DNA of 64,000 nucleotides from Microbotryum silenes-acaulis (taxonomy: Eukaryota > Basidiomycota > Microbotryomycetes > Microbotryales > Microbotryaceae). Position 1 is the first letter of the stretch. Every line of letters begins with the position of its first letter. The position numbers and the translations under genes were made by a program. Under the pieces are notes generated by a model. It did no database searches. It was not told where the DNA came from and saw only the letters and a list, made by a program, of their open reading frames with translations. Positions 11,222 through 23,200 of the stretch are shown here, piece after piece. Location: contig QPFY01000003.1 in NCBI GenBank assembly GCA_003665825.1, forward strand, positions 1,612,001-1,676,000, in the 5' to 3' direction.

Positions 11222-13127
11222 TCAAGCCTTGAGCTTGTTGACCGCGAACCATAACCTCCTGAACCACTCGGAGCATAGATCGGCGTCGAACCTCATGTAC
11301 CTCTGCATCTCCGCGGGCAAAAGATCGGCGAGCACGGCGTCGCGTTCAGGATCCACGTCCGGGTTGTAACCGCACGTGCCGTCATCGTAGAACGCCAACT
11401 TGAACGTCAGACCTGTGGCAAGCTTCACGGGTCAGTTCCGAGTTCTTCTCGCAGCCGTGCCGAGTTCGTATCGACTCACCTCCGGTTTGAGTGAGGTAAT
11501 CGTTCAAGATCGCCGAATAGACGCTATACCCATCCTCCTGCTTGACCGAAACGACACTGAAGCCCGTCAAGTCCTCGGAAAGCGCGACTTGCCTCTTGAT
11601 CGTCGCCAGCTCGTCCGCCGTTCGACTGAGTTCCGCGGCAGAGGAGGAAGAGGCCGTAGTTGCGGCGGAGGTGGTGACGTTCTTGGCTCGGGCTTGCAAC
11701 GTCTTGGAATGCTCGACTTCGGCTTCGAGTTCCTGTCGGGCTTGCTTGACTGCAGGCCGTGAGATCCAATAGGAGGTCAGCTCCGCAGATAGTCGGGATC
11801 CCCCATGCGTGCTTGAAGTACTCACGTTCCATCTTGAGCTGACCGTTCAACCGATGTGCCTCGTCGTCCTTGGCTTTCACGATCCGGTCCATCTCCTTCT
11901 GCCACGTGTGGTCACGTTCTTGCAATTTCCTCCTCTCCTCCAGCTGCGCCGCCGCGCTGTACTCCTCTAACTCGCTGATCCGGGCTTGAAGGGCCTGCTT
12001 CTCCTCGGCGTGGCCTTCGATGACGTGCAAGAGCTCCTCGACGCGTTCGCCGTCGCTGACGTTGATCCCTGCTGCTCGGCGGGCGCGCAGCGAGGCGAGT
12101 TCATTACGCAGGGAGTCATTCTCGTGCTTGTAATTGTCGATCATGGACATGGCGGCTGAGGTTGGGGGAACGGTACCGTGTTAGTACAATGGGATGACGT
12201 TTGCCGGAAGGTGTTTGGACGGACCTGTTTGTCGCTCCGAGGCAAGCTGGGTCAAGGCCGCTTCCGATTCCTCGGCTTTGGTCGTGCGCAGTTCCGACAA
12301 TTGGGCGAACGCCTCCTGGGTCTGCTTGAGGTTCTTCTGAGTCTGCAGGGTACAACATCATTTTCAGTAATGTTCTTGCCTTTTGCAGCAGCACGGTGCA
12401 TCCTTACCAATTCCAACTTGGCCAACATCCTCTTCTCCCTCGCGGACAACCTCGGCTCGTCGTCGTCCTCGTCGTCGTCCTCGACTTGTTCGATCACAGC
12501 GGCCTTGCCCTTTTTGCCCGTCGTTACCTTTTTGCCCCCTTTCTGAGCGGTCGATTTCTTTCTAGGTTCAACATCGACCTCCATCTCGTCCTCCTCGTCA
12601 TCCTGCGCCTGAGTCTCAAGCACGACCTGGTCGTCCTCCTCGTCCTCTGCTAATTCGGACTCAGACTGAGAGCGACCTTTCCTATTCGCTTTGTTGACCT
12701 TGTTCGCTCCTCGCTGTTGGGCGGTCGCCTGTTGGGGCTTGCGTTTGGTCGCCGTCGTCGGGTTGGACGCGCGTTGTTCGCCCATCGCGTTCGATTTGGC
12801 TGCCAAGGGAGCCAGGTACAGGATGTGAGCTGTAGGGTACGGGGCTTGATATAACTGTACCTGAAAGTTACCGTTGGCATTCATCAGAGGCTGTCGATTC
12901 TCCTGTGAGAAGGAAAGATGGGGCATCGCAACGTCAGACTCGGGCCGGTGGTGGAATTGTTGAGCGATTTCGCCAGCAGCGCGAAACGCGAGACCCCTTC
13001 CGAGTCGGGCGCCGAGAGGAGACCAACGAACACGGAACGCATAACAATGGGTACTGACTTTGTGTGGTTTGAGAGCAGGATCCTCGTCCGAGTCGTAATG
13101 GTGACGATGCGAAGGCTGACGGGCCAT
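11222..13127 (-). CDS. Monopolin/kinetochore protein of the Csm1/Pcs1 family
   Basis: Csm1/Pcs1 proteins are homodimeric coiled coils that crosslink kinetochore components or rDNA. The C-terminal globular domain is visible: EDLTGFSVVSVKQEDGYSVY, then LTFKLAFYDDGTCGYNP and LLPAEMQRYMRFDADLCSEW. A long coiled coil precedes it (LRNELASLRARRA.., EEKQALQARISELEEY). The N-terminal half is acidic and lysine-rich with low complexity (EDDQVVLETQAQDDEEDEME). Exons are 13127-12408, 12342-12225, 12155-11826, 11749-11480 and 11412-11222, giving 542 aa. A further in-frame intron at 13058-12903 (156 nt, GTCAGT...CAG, no stop) is likely and would leave 490 aa. All other joins are in frame. Confidence 0.8.
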
Positions 13128-13400
13128 ATTCGTGGTAAGGTTCGGGTGGTGAAGAGGACCGTGTATGCACCCGGCGGAGGAACGTCCACGCGCGCGCGCC
13201 GAGAGGAAGAGCCGAAAAGCCAGTTAGGATCATCTTTGTAATGCGGGGTGATCGATCACGCCTGGTCGCCAATGGAAGCGCTGACGACGTCGGTGGAACT
13301 CTTTAAGCAACCCACGCCCGCCGCTGCCCCTCAGGTACAGCCAGCAACTTTGTCTTCTGCAAAGCCAAATACTTCGACCACCAGAACTCTTCACGTCGAG

Positions 13401-14417
13401 ATGCCCCCTCATCACCCTCCCGGCTGTTCGTGCGGCGACGACGATGCCCACGTCCTCCTCGAAGGCGTACAGGACTATCTCTACGACAAGGTCGATCGCG
13501 ACCACGTCGTCGCATTGAATGCTGAAGAAGGACAGGAGGGGAAAAGCGTCATTCGGACTTGGGACGAGCGGGAACAGGAGGAGCAGGTCAGTTCATAGGC
13601 TCCGCTCGGACAGACAAGTGGGGCCCTTGATCGGTCTTTTGACGGGCTGACGGTGAGCTAGATCGCATCTTGCGTGCTGCAACCCTTGACAGTTCTTGGA
13701 AAGCGATGCGGACGACCAACTCATACTACACATACCCTTCACGGCGTCCGTCAAACGTCCGTAATCTTCGGTACACCTTCTCATCGCGCTGCGAAAAATC
13801 CTGACCTTCCTCGTCCGCCCATAGTAAAATCGATCCTCATCAAAGCTGGACCGCACGGTTGGAGCCCCGACAAGGTCAAGGTTGTAAGTGTTCTGAATGG
13901 CCCCCCACACTCAATTAGTGCATCACACGGATGCTCATTCCGGGGGGGCTGTTAATTTCGCCTGGCACAAAGTTTTCCAACCAAACGCTTGATTTTGACG
14001 AAGCGACCTCAACGGCGTGCACACAAGATTTCGACCTCGCCGCAACTCGAGGCGTCACCGAATACGCGGTCAAGTAAGCATCCTACCCCGACTGCTTCAC
14101 TTCGCACGCCGATGAACATTCCTTGTCGTCTCGTAGACCAGCCAAATTTCCTTCCGTTTCTTCCTTGACCCTCTTCTTCCCTGCTTCAACGGGCGAAGAC
14201 ACTGTCCGAATATGCTTCGTCGGCTTCAAGGGCGAATACAAACCTTTCACTGTAAGTCCAGATGGGATGAAAGTGAGCCGTCGCGCCACGAATTGATCCG
14301 TTCCCTCTCGATACGTAGCGCGATCCCGTGATCACCGTCTACGAGGCCCAAGCGAACCCGGCCGACCACCTCAAGCTCCCAGGGATCGGGTCCAACGTCC
14401 ATTCCAGAATTGGCTGA
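13401..14417 (+). CDS. PITH-domain protein (PITHD1/TXNL1 C-domain type)
   Basis: A stand-alone PITH domain, a beta-sandwich found in proteasome-interacting thioredoxin-like proteins. Visible landmarks are CSCGDDDAHVLLEGV, the hydrophobic strand LILHIPFTASVKLKSILIK, LDFDEATSTACTQDF and the C-terminal VRICFVGFKGEYKPFTRDPVITVYEA. Six exons (13401-13586, 13693-13756, 13825-13883, 13973-14073, 14137-14251, 14319-14417) sum to 207 aa, the family's usual length. Acceptor 4 is AAG rather than CAG/TAG and is the least certain join. There is no thioredoxin domain. The cellular role in fungi is not well defined, so nothing specific is claimed. Confidence 0.87.
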
Positions 14418-14706
14418 GGAATCTTCCGACACTAGTCTTTGCGCGGAGAGTCCTGTAATTACATAGACTCGCACCTTGGATGTCGAGCGGGGGTGGCAAA
14501 ACTTAGGAGATGCTGCGCTTATCCACATCGAATTTGGTACGAACAAGGGAAACCAGTTTTGGTATCATTGCAAGACGTGGAAGAATAGAAAGGAGAGGAA
14601 ACAAGGAGTAAAGAAGGACTGAACAAACAGACGAGGTAGAAAGTATTATATCAGGATGCTCGGTAATCCTCGACTAGGCTCCCTAGAAGACCGGTGAAAG
14701 AAGTAT

Positions 14707-16649
14707 TCATTCGAGCCCGTGGGCCTTCTTGGCTTCCGGACTGGACCAGTACGACCCGTGCGGGAAGATGTACTGCGCCTTGGACGCGTCCTTGATGTGG
14801 ATCGAATACCCTTCGTCCGGGTTCGACGGGACGTCGTAGTGGCCGTTCGAGTTGATCGTGCACGGGTCCGTGAAGTGCTCGTGCAAGTGGTCGACGTACT
14901 CGAGCACGTTGGTGTCGATCGAACCCGAGACGCACACGTAGTCGATCAAGGACAGGTGGATCACGTATTCGCACAGCCCGACACCTCCGGCGTGGGGGCA
15001 GACGGGGACCCCTCGCTTCGCGGCCATGAGCAGCACCATGAGAATCTCGTTCACACCAGACATGCGGCAAGAGTCGATCTGGCACACGTCGATCGCTTCG
15101 GCTTGCAGGAGCTGCTTGAAGACCATTCGGTTGTGCGCATGCTCGCCCGTTGCGACACCCATAACGCCCTTGAGTTGCATGCGGATAGAAGCGTGACCGA
15201 GGACATCATCCTAGAGAGCGAGAGAGCAGAGAGAGGATCGTCAGCAAGCCAAACTTCGTACACGATCAAAGGGTCCGAAGTAATACACTCACGGGTGCTG
15301 TCGGCTCTTCGATAAACCAAGGGCGGTGTACTGCCAAGCTGTGGCAGTAGTCGACGGCCTGCTGCACATCCCAGACCTGGTTTGCGTCGATCATCAAGAC
15401 CGAACCGGTCGGCCCGGCGTTCTTGCCCTTGATCGTCTCGGGGGCGGGCGTTTTGCGACCGGCGCACTCCTTCGGGTCGTCGATGATGGAGCGGACGAGC
15501 GCGAGGCGGCGCAAGTCGTCGTCGACATTGTCTCCGACCTTGACCTTGAAGTGGTTAAAGCCCGAGGCAATGGCCTCGCAGGTCAAGCGCGCGACCTTTT
15601 CGTCCGAGTAACCGTACCATCCCTGGAAATTACGAACAAGGCAGATAGTGTCAATCAAAGTAAAAGTAAGTACAGTATTTTCACAAAGACGACTCACAAC
15701 CGAGGTGGTGTAACTCGGGTAACCTTCCTTCTTGACGCGCGCGATCCTTTCCTCCTTGCCGACCTGCTTCTTCTTGAGCCACTCGAGCGCCTCTTCGGGC
15801 GTGATCTCGTCCGTGCAGTATCGGAACGCGACGGCCGACACGAATTGCTCGGGAGTGAAGTCGGCGATCAACTTCCACAAGGGCTTGCGCTCGTGGCGGG
15901 CGTACACTGGAGGTGGGGCAGGCAAAGTCAGCCGGGCTAATCCCGACGCAGGCACGAGGTACCGAGTTCGATATGCTGCAACTCACTGTCCCAAAGAGCG
16001 TTACCCACGGCAGCCGTGGCAAGGGCAATGACACCCTTCTCGGGGCCGATCCATCGCAACTGCGGGTCGGCGACGAGGTGGGACCAGGCTTGCCCCATGT
16101 TGGCGAAGAGGTCGGCCGTCTTCTTGCCAACGAGCTTCTCGGCGACTTGCTCTACAGCACTGCAGCAACGAGGGCGAAGATGAGAACATGGTTCAGAATA
16201 TTAATACAAGAAGGGGCCGATCTCCCCACTGAGAATACCCGATCATAAGCTTTCCGAGCACGGACAAGGGGGACTCACGAACAGACGATGTCGTTGCCTC
16301 GACCGATGGTGAAGGTCATGCCGTAGCCGATATCTTTGCCATCGGTTTCGAGCGTGACGTAAGCGGCACTGTAATCGCATCTGTGTTTCGTGAAAGGAAC
16401 GGAGCATGGCGTAGCAAAAAGATTGCCATCGAGCGGGATCGGGAGATAGCCGAGCGAGAAAACGAGCGTGAGCGGAAATGTACGAATCTCGATCATTGAA
16501 AGGGGGGACGGGGCGAGCGAACGGAGGGCAGAGCCGCTCTCGCCAGCGAGAAAGGGCACTTACGTCTTGTTCATCGCATCCGTACCATCTCCCGAGAGGG
16601 AAGTGGGGAATCGGAGATCCTCGACTTTGAAACCGGTGATGGTCGTCAT
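14707..16649 (-). CDS. LGD1: Enolase-superfamily sugar-acid dehydratase (L-galactonate dehydratase LGD1 / ENOSF1 type)
   Basis: Dehydrates a C6 aldonate to the 2-keto-3-deoxy acid. In filamentous fungi close relatives act on L-galactonate, the second step of D-galacturonate catabolism; relatives in bacteria and animals act on L-fuconate. Landmarks are [15 protein letters not shown] (capping domain), the KxK base motif in FNHFKVKVG, metal ligands in [17 protein letters not shown] and the GE of [10 protein letters not shown], and the His in [12 protein letters not shown]. Exons are 16649-16564, 16380-16279, 16159-15987, 15906-15698, 15622-15293 and 15210-14707, giving 467 aa in frame. The ATG at 16649 gives [17 protein letters not shown], a family-typical start. 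An LGA1-type aldolase lies 3 kb away, which favours the galacturonate role. Substrate specificity cannot be read from sequence alone. Confidence 0.87.
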
Positions 16650-17462
16650 GTTGAGAAGAAGGTGCGAGAGTTTCTGCTGGCGGGGGCGGTTTCAGGGTAT
16701 GAGCAGTGGTGGTGTCAGTGAAATCTTCCGCGCAGAGCAGTATCAAGTCACAGGCCTGTGTGGTACACCGCGTAATCATCGCAACTTCCATCGCAGCAAG
16801 TGCTACAGCTCCGCAAGCGGCCACGACTGTCCTTCTCCGGGACACGGACACGGGAAGCTCGAGAACAGGGGGGCATAGGAAGGTCACGTACGGATGAGGT
16901 AGTGTTTGAGTAAGTAGTGACAAGCTCAAATGCGCTGGCACAAGGAAAACACGAGATGGTGGTGAGAGGAGAGACAAAGAAGAAGGGCTCTTCAGCAAGA
17001 CTCTGCCCAAAAGTACACTGAGGCCGGGCGCGCGACCACGCCGCTCACGAGCACTCGCGGCGGGCGCGGTGTTGGACCGGGCCGTCGTCCCGTCCGCGAC
17101 CACTCGGCTTGTGGCGGCAGCGGCGCCGGTCCCGGGCGCGGCGCACCAATCAAAGCGTCATGCGCTCGCTCGCTTCTGCACACCATAATTCGTGCTGTCG
17201 AACTCGGACCTACGAAGTATCCGATTCGCCGTGCCAACTTGGTCACCCAATGCTGTGGCTCACGCCCGCGGTGGCTGGCCGCGCTAGCTCTCAGCTCCTC
17301 AGAATATCTCGCACAGGGGCTCTCCCAAATGTCCGTCGGGACGGGACAGCTTCCCGCTCCGGGGCCCCTCAGATTCAGCGAGCACCCTGGTAATGCGCAA
17401 ACACATATTCAAGCAAACCCAACCCTCTCATCTGATTCATCTTTGGCAATTCAGCATAATTA
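16650..17462. other. Intergenic, no gene recognised
   Basis: Upstream of the dehydratase and downstream of BCD1. Open frames run through on both strands with no recognisable protein. It probably holds the dehydratase promoter and 5' leader. Confidence 0.4.
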
Positions 17463-19110
17463 TTATTCTCTGGCCTTCTTTGGCATCGACCCACCTTCGT
17501 CGTGCCCCGAGGCGGCGGCCGCGCGCTTGCCCCAGCCACTATCGGGCCCACGACTCATGGCAGACCCCTCTTCCCGTCGCGGGTGACCGTCGCGACCGCC
17601 TCCACCGCCACCGCCACCGCCCCTACGACCTCGCCCGCTCGTGCTCCCAAAGCCTCGCTGACTCGATCCTCCCCTTCCTCGCCCGCCCCTCCCGCCTCTC
17701 CCTCGGCCTCCGCTTCTGCCTCGACCCCTCTCCCATCGGCCACCCGAGTCCGGTTGTTGCACCCCTTCCAGTGATCGCGGTTGGTCAACAACTCGGATCT
17801 TGCCTTGCAACCGCGCCCTCAGAAAAGCTTCACGACTCCACAGCTCGAAGCACGGGCATTCGAGGATCGTGGCGCCGACGAGCGCACTCTGCAGCGAAGG
17901 GAGGTGGGGCGAAATGACAAAGACTCGGCGAGGCGTCGCATTGGTCAAGGCGCTGACTGCTGGCGTCGGATGATGCGTTTGCGGAGGAGCATGAACATCG
18001 CGGTTTTCTTCGGACGGAGACCCGGGGGGTTCGGGGGTTCGCGTGAACAGGGAGAGGAGCAGGATGAAAGGGGATTCGTCGACCTCCTCGTCGGCTTCGT
18101 CCTCGTCGTCATCCTCGCCCACCGCGTCAGCGGCGGCATCCTCTTCGAGCAAGGATGGTACTACGTCGTCTGTCTGCCTGCCGCTTGTTATGCATCGTAC
18201 CAAAGTAACGCCTTCTTCCCGCCTTTCCACTTGTGTAACAGGTCCTGGCGCGACTTGGGAGGAAGTAGCTTCGATCGCAGCTCCACCGGTCGGCGGCGGC
18301 GGCGATGGCACGGGTTCGATCTCGATGGGTTGGAACGACTCGAGCCACTTTTTTTGCAATGCTATCCAATCTTGGTCCTCCTGGTTCAGCTTTTTGTTCT
18401 TGCTCTTCTTGTCGCGTTGTGCGAATGCGGCCGAGAGCGCGGCGTGCAACGTCGAAGTCGAGGGTTGAGGCCCGGTCGTGTAGGTCGTCGGAGGGGCAGG
18501 TGCAGGCGAAGAGCTGGACGGAGATGCAGGTGCAGGGTTCGCCTGAAAGATCATGTCGAGAACCCATTCCATCCTCAGCGTCCTGTTGATTGTGGGGCCG
18601 GATCGATTATATTGGGTGAGCAGAGCTCTTCCCGGGTACGTTACCCGCGTGCCTTGAGTGAACTTACTTGGGATCCCACCTTGAAGCATTTTTGACCCTC
18701 CTGGTCATCCCCTTGGGCAAGAGCACCAGGTCAACGCCTTGCTTCCTCGCTTCATAAACCATCTTGTTCTCGCGGTCATTGCGATCGTCGAGTCGCTCGT
18801 CGCCGTCGTTCGCACGCAGCGAAGGGATGAGCTTGTCCTTGACCAACTGGCGGCCGATGTCTTCGGACTTTCTGCTGACCGAGGCGATGTAGGACTGGTC
18901 ACGCATCAACGGTCCCCAGGACATGTCGCTGGCCTTGAGGGGCAGCGACCACACAGGCGGCGCGATGCCCGAGCAATCGAGGCGGACCTTGTGCGAAGTC
19001 GAGCACCCAAGCGAACACAAAGGGAACTGGCACGCGGGGCAGCTGTAACGAGCCGCGGTGACGTTACACGTCTGGCATATCCCCAATCGCGACGACGACG
19101 ACGAAGCCAT
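17463..19110 (-). CDS. BCD1: Box C/D snoRNA assembly factor Bcd1 (ZNHIT6), HIT zinc finger
   Basis: Bcd1 is a nuclear factor needed to assemble box C/D snoRNPs. The HIT zinc finger is at residues 10-45: CQTCN, CPACQFPLCSLGCSTSHK. The family hallmark LLPKGMTRRVKNASRWDPK then joins across the intron to TLRMEWVLD. A long acidic, Pro-rich middle and a Gly/Arg-rich tail of RGG type (about residues 440-500) follow, making the protein (520 aa) longer than typical. Exons are 19110-18668 and 18582-17463. An in-frame ATG at 19143 would add 11 residues. The RGG tail suggests RNA binding, by inference. Confidence 0.88.
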
Positions 19111-19370
19111 GATGATCGCGATGACCTCGATCCGTCGTTTCAAGGCGCCGTGGATGGGGGCCGGATCGGCACTGTGACGCTGCGAGGGCTGCCGAAGGGC
19201 ACCCTGCCGGCGCTCTCAGTAGTCGTCAGTCCCCTTCAATGCCGTTGTTTTGGACCAGAGGTCCGAGCGCCCTGCCGCGAACCGGCGCGTGGGGAGTGCA
19301 TACATGCAGCCCCTCCAGCCTGTACGCGCGCCTCACGCCTCACGCGGCCGGCTCCGATGCCGAGCGTGCC

Positions 19371-19398
19371 GTCGCTCAGCGTCGCTCAGCGTCGCTCC
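19371..19398. repeat. 10-bp direct repeat, 2.8 copies
   Basis: GTCGCTCAGC is repeated in tandem upstream of the LGA1-type gene and downstream of the start of BCD1. No function is evident. Confidence 0.7.
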
Positions 19399-19675
19399 AA
19401 CATTGGTCCGACGCGGCGCCGGCTGCTCAGCAGTGGTGCCCCCTTGCCTACCAGGCTCAGCTTTTTCAGTGGAGCCCTCGGCAACAGAGGCGTGCGTACG
19501 ATCGCCTCAGGCACCCCACCCGAGCCCACGGCAGTATCGGCGCTTTTTTAATTCGAGCGAGGCCCGAACCCGACCTTTGACCCCGTACTTTTGGCCGGAG
19601 CCTCTCTCTCTTTCCTTTGCGTTCATCTTCCCAAGAATCTTGTTCTCACTTTCTACGAAAGTCAACTTGCACACC

Positions 19676-21417
19676 ATGCCTCACGGTGAGTACCCACTAC
19701 CTACCGTGCCCATATCAACTTACCCACCTCGCTGACTACCCCCTGGCACATTCAGCTACGATCAAGTCCTTCCCCCGAGGCGTCTACGCCCCGCTCAACA
19801 CCTTCTTCCTGCCCGACTCCCAGGACCTCGACATTCCTACCTTCAAGAAGCATGCCGTCAACATCGCCAGTGCCGGTGGTACGTGTTGCATCACTTGCTC
19901 CCTCTGCGCCAGGCCCTGCCGTTCCCTTGCCTCCACTGCCCCGGCTTGCCCGGCCCGTTGCTGCCGGGATGCCCACGTCGCTTCCGCTTTCGAGCCCAGA
20001 AGTCCGGCTGACCATGTTGCCGGGGCCGATATGATGATCTTGCACAGTTGGACTCGTTGCTTTGGGCTCTATGGGTGAAGGTGAGTCGTTCAGCATAATC
20101 TTATCGACCTTTCTGTGCGATGTATCGAGTGAATGAGCCGGCAGGCGGAGTCGGTCGGCTCGTTCGCGCCGTCTCTGTTGCCCAGAAAGGAGCGGGGGCT
20201 GCCGTAACTGACCTTTATGACCTGGCTCGCGTTCTTCCCAGCCGTCCACCTGGACCATGCCGAACGCAACACCATCGTCAAGGCGGCCAGGGAGGCTTTG
20301 GACGAGAACAACCTCTCGTCGGTGCCCCTCATCATCGGCACCGCCGCTTCCTCAACTCGAGAGACGATCGAGTTGACCCGCGAGGCCGCCGAGGCCGGCG
20401 CCGACTACGCCATGGTCATCAGCCCTGGTCAGTTTTTGAGCAGAGCTCAATCTCCGCTGCTTTCTGACGCTGACAAATGGCGCCTTTCATTGCGTTACAT
20501 GTGCTCAGGATACTTTGTCGGTGCCCTTAGCAAGGATGCCCTCAAGACCTACTTCGCCGAGGTCGCTGCCGCGAGTCCTATTCCCGTGAGTTGGTGCAGG
20601 GGAAGAAAATTTCACGTATCTGCGTTATCATGCTCATCCGCAATTCTCAACCCTTATAAAAGATCATCATCTACAACTACCCCGGTGCCTCGGCCGGTAT
20701 CGATCTCGACACCGACACCATCATTGCCAGTGAGTGCTCATGGTTCAGAAGTGTCGGACCCCCAGCCCCACAAAACTGACCCCATCGATGTCTACCCCCT
20801 TCGATAGTGGCCAAGGGTTCCCCCAACATTGTCGGCATCAAACTCACATGCGGAAGTGTCGGCAAGCTCACCCGATTGGTGAACCTCCGCCCCGACTTCC
20901 TAGTCCTCGGTGGTTTCGTCGACTTCCTTGCCCCCGCCATGTTGCTCAACGGTGCCGGTTGCATCACCGGTCTTGGCAACGTCGCTCCTGTAAGTTCTGG
21001 GATTGAAAGTGTCCGAGCCTGCACCGCGGACCTCCTGTTTGACGTGGACGCTTTTTCTTCTCTGCGCCCAGAAATCGTGCATGAAGCTTTTCAACCTTAC
21101 CCAGTCAGGTTTAAACGGATCTGCCAAGGACCTCGCCGCTGCCAAGGAGCTCCAGGTGATCGTCTCGAACGGTGACTGGACCATGTGCAAGGTCAGCCTT
21201 CTTCCCGTCGCCTGGCCGTTCAAAGCGTTCCGAGCTGACTCGAACGTTGGCGCTTCTTCTAACACAGGTTGGAATCGCTGGATCCAAATACGTCCTGAGC
21301 AAGCTCCATGGCTACGGTGGCGAGCCCCGTCGCCCGATCCTCCCTTTCTCCGGTGACGGCGAGAGGTTGTTGGCCGACCTCAAGCCCCTCCTCGACTACG
21401 AGAACTCGCTCCCGTGA
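19676..21417 (+). CDS. LGA1: DHDPS-family aldolase, L-threo-3-deoxy-hexulosonate aldolase (LGA1) type
   Basis: A class I (Schiff-base) aldolase of the dihydrodipicolinate synthase fold. In fungal galacturonate catabolism the enzyme splits 2-keto-3-deoxy-L-galactonate into pyruvate and L-glyceraldehyde. Landmarks are GVYAPLNTFF, the phosphate/carboxylate loop ALGSMGEAVHL, the catalytic Tyr in IIIYNYPG, the Schiff-base Lys in NIVGIKLTCG, and the late GGFVDFLAPAMLLNGAGCITG. Nine exons (19676-19685, 19756-19878, 20048-20080, 20242-20427, 20509-20585, 20663-20729, 20808-20989, 21072-21191, 21268-21417) sum to 315 aa. The first exon carries only ATG plus seven bases. Other family members (4-hydroxy-2-oxoglutarate aldolase) are possible. 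The LGD1-type neighbour argues for the galacturonate step. Confidence 0.87.
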
Positions 21418-22243
21418 AGGAAAAACAGCAAAAGCGGGAGTTTTCTTGTGTCTTGACATCCGTGAATCGAACGTGGTTCTTTTCTGTCGATCATGGTCAT
21501 CTTTTTCTTGGTTTTTTCCTTTGCAGTCGTTTAATCGTTCTATCCTTCCTGTTTCTTCTTCTTTTGGCGCGTTTCTTTCTCGAGCTTCCGCTTGAACTGG
21601 TATAGTGTGTGTGGTGGGCGTGTCTCTCTGTTTCTCAAGCCCAACTTTCAAATCACCGAGCAGATTTCACGATAAACTCAAGGGAAAGAAGTGGCCCTGA
21701 GGGTTCTTCAGCTCGAAAAGTCCGATCCTCTTTGGGACCTAGCCACAGCTTTTACCCCCGCTGCCATAATCGTGCTGCTTCTAAAATCTGGAGAAAAGGG
21801 TCAAAGCTCTTCGAAAGTTAAAAGGACGAAAAATTCAAAGTTTCCCTCGCTACTTTCCATACAGAGGCGCATAGCTTATAGTTTCGCTTCAAGTACTACC
21901 GAGGGGTTTGCAAAATGCTAGCGGTAGGGCAGGTAAGCTCTGGCGAGGTGGTGGAGGCTGGGCCGAAACAAACAGACCCGCAGGGTTTGGACAAACATAC
22001 TTTGGTACGGAACTATGTGAACTAACTCAGGGCGCGGTGCGCTGCGCTCGAGCTTCCTTGACGCGCGCGGCGCGAGAGTTGGATAGGCTCCTAAGATCCT
22101 GAGTTTGGCCATGTCACCGCCGCGCGATCGCGTCAGCCGGGCAAAACCCTCTCCGATGCACTCCCTTCCCCAGTGACCCAAGGGTGCTTTTGTAGAAATC
22201 CATATCCCACTCGTCGGCGCCTCCACACCCACACCCACACCCT
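21418..22243. other. 3' flank of LGA1 and intergenic sequence
   Basis: T-rich sequence right after the stop (21460-21600) is the likely 3' UTR. Nothing gene-like is seen from there to 22243. Confidence 0.4.
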
Positions 22244-23200
22244 ATGCTTGGGCCCCGCCGCCGCATGGGCTTCCCTGTAGCGATGACTCGAAATGGTCAA
22301 TCATTGTCCGAATTCGCAAGCGGGTGCCGGATACCCGTCGAGGTCGTTATTATGATCGGATCGTGTGTCTCGGACGGAATCGACCTCAAGACGATTCGTA
22401 AGGTTTGCCCCGATCTTCGTCGCGGTGCATTGGTCTGCCGTGCGTTGCGTGCTCGTTCCAACGCCGGCTGCACTGTGCGATATCGTACGCCTCCAGGACG
22501 AGCCCCAGGTAGGTCTGTTCATCAAGTCGGGCTCGGCGGTGCTATACCCCGTCAGGGATCTAAATTAATTGCTCCTTGGCCATCTGAAACCCTCAACTCG
22601 CCAAGGAAGTAGAAGGAACCCTGCGCTAGCTCCGTCAGCACCATCGAGATTTTCGAGGTCTCACGACACTCCCAGGTTTACCGTGCTCCCTTCCCTGGGA
22701 AGAGGAAGTGGTCGACACGCTCAATAGTAAGTCAACGAGAATGAGGCGGTCTAATTTTGTGATAAATCAAGCGGGTTGAGCTCACGGAAGGTCTTACCTT
22801 GGTGGTGCAGATCTGGAAGAGCTCTTCTTCCGTGGGTTTGGTCCGACTACAACTATGGTCCTCTCTTAGCTTTGGTCAAGCGGATCCACTTGTGCAGTTA
22901 GCTTGCCAAGCTCAGCCTGAATTTTCTCCGTGCGATCGACATGGTCCACATCGAGGTTTTCGTAGATCGGCTCGAGGTCACTTCTAAGGCTGTCCCAACT
23001 CTCAAGCACCTGCAGTGTACGTTCGCATCGCCGTCCTCTCCGAGGCCCACGGACTCGCCCGCGTCCAAGACTTAAGGACGGCCATCGACGCGGCGTAGGA
23101 AGCCCGTCTCAATTACTACCACATCTGCATCTCGATGATGCGGGCCTATGCTTCCAAATCCGAACTCTTGCCCGGTGTCAGGTAGTTGTCACAGGAGCCC
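22244..23200 (+). pseudogene. Decayed F-box-like gene
   Basis: Protein-like pieces occur in the same strand order but in shifting frames with stops. The first is IPVEVVIMIGSCVSDGIDL followed by RGALVCRALRAR (22330-22470), which resembles the start of fungal F-box/LRR-type proteins. Then VRLQDEPQVGLFIKSGSAVL (about 22490-22560, another frame). Then VRIAVLSEAHGLARVQDLRT, a stop, and LNYYHICISMMRAYASKSEL (about 23010-23190). The simplest reading is a dead gene of about 1 kb. The F-box identity is a weak guess from the first piece only. Confidence 0.5.
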
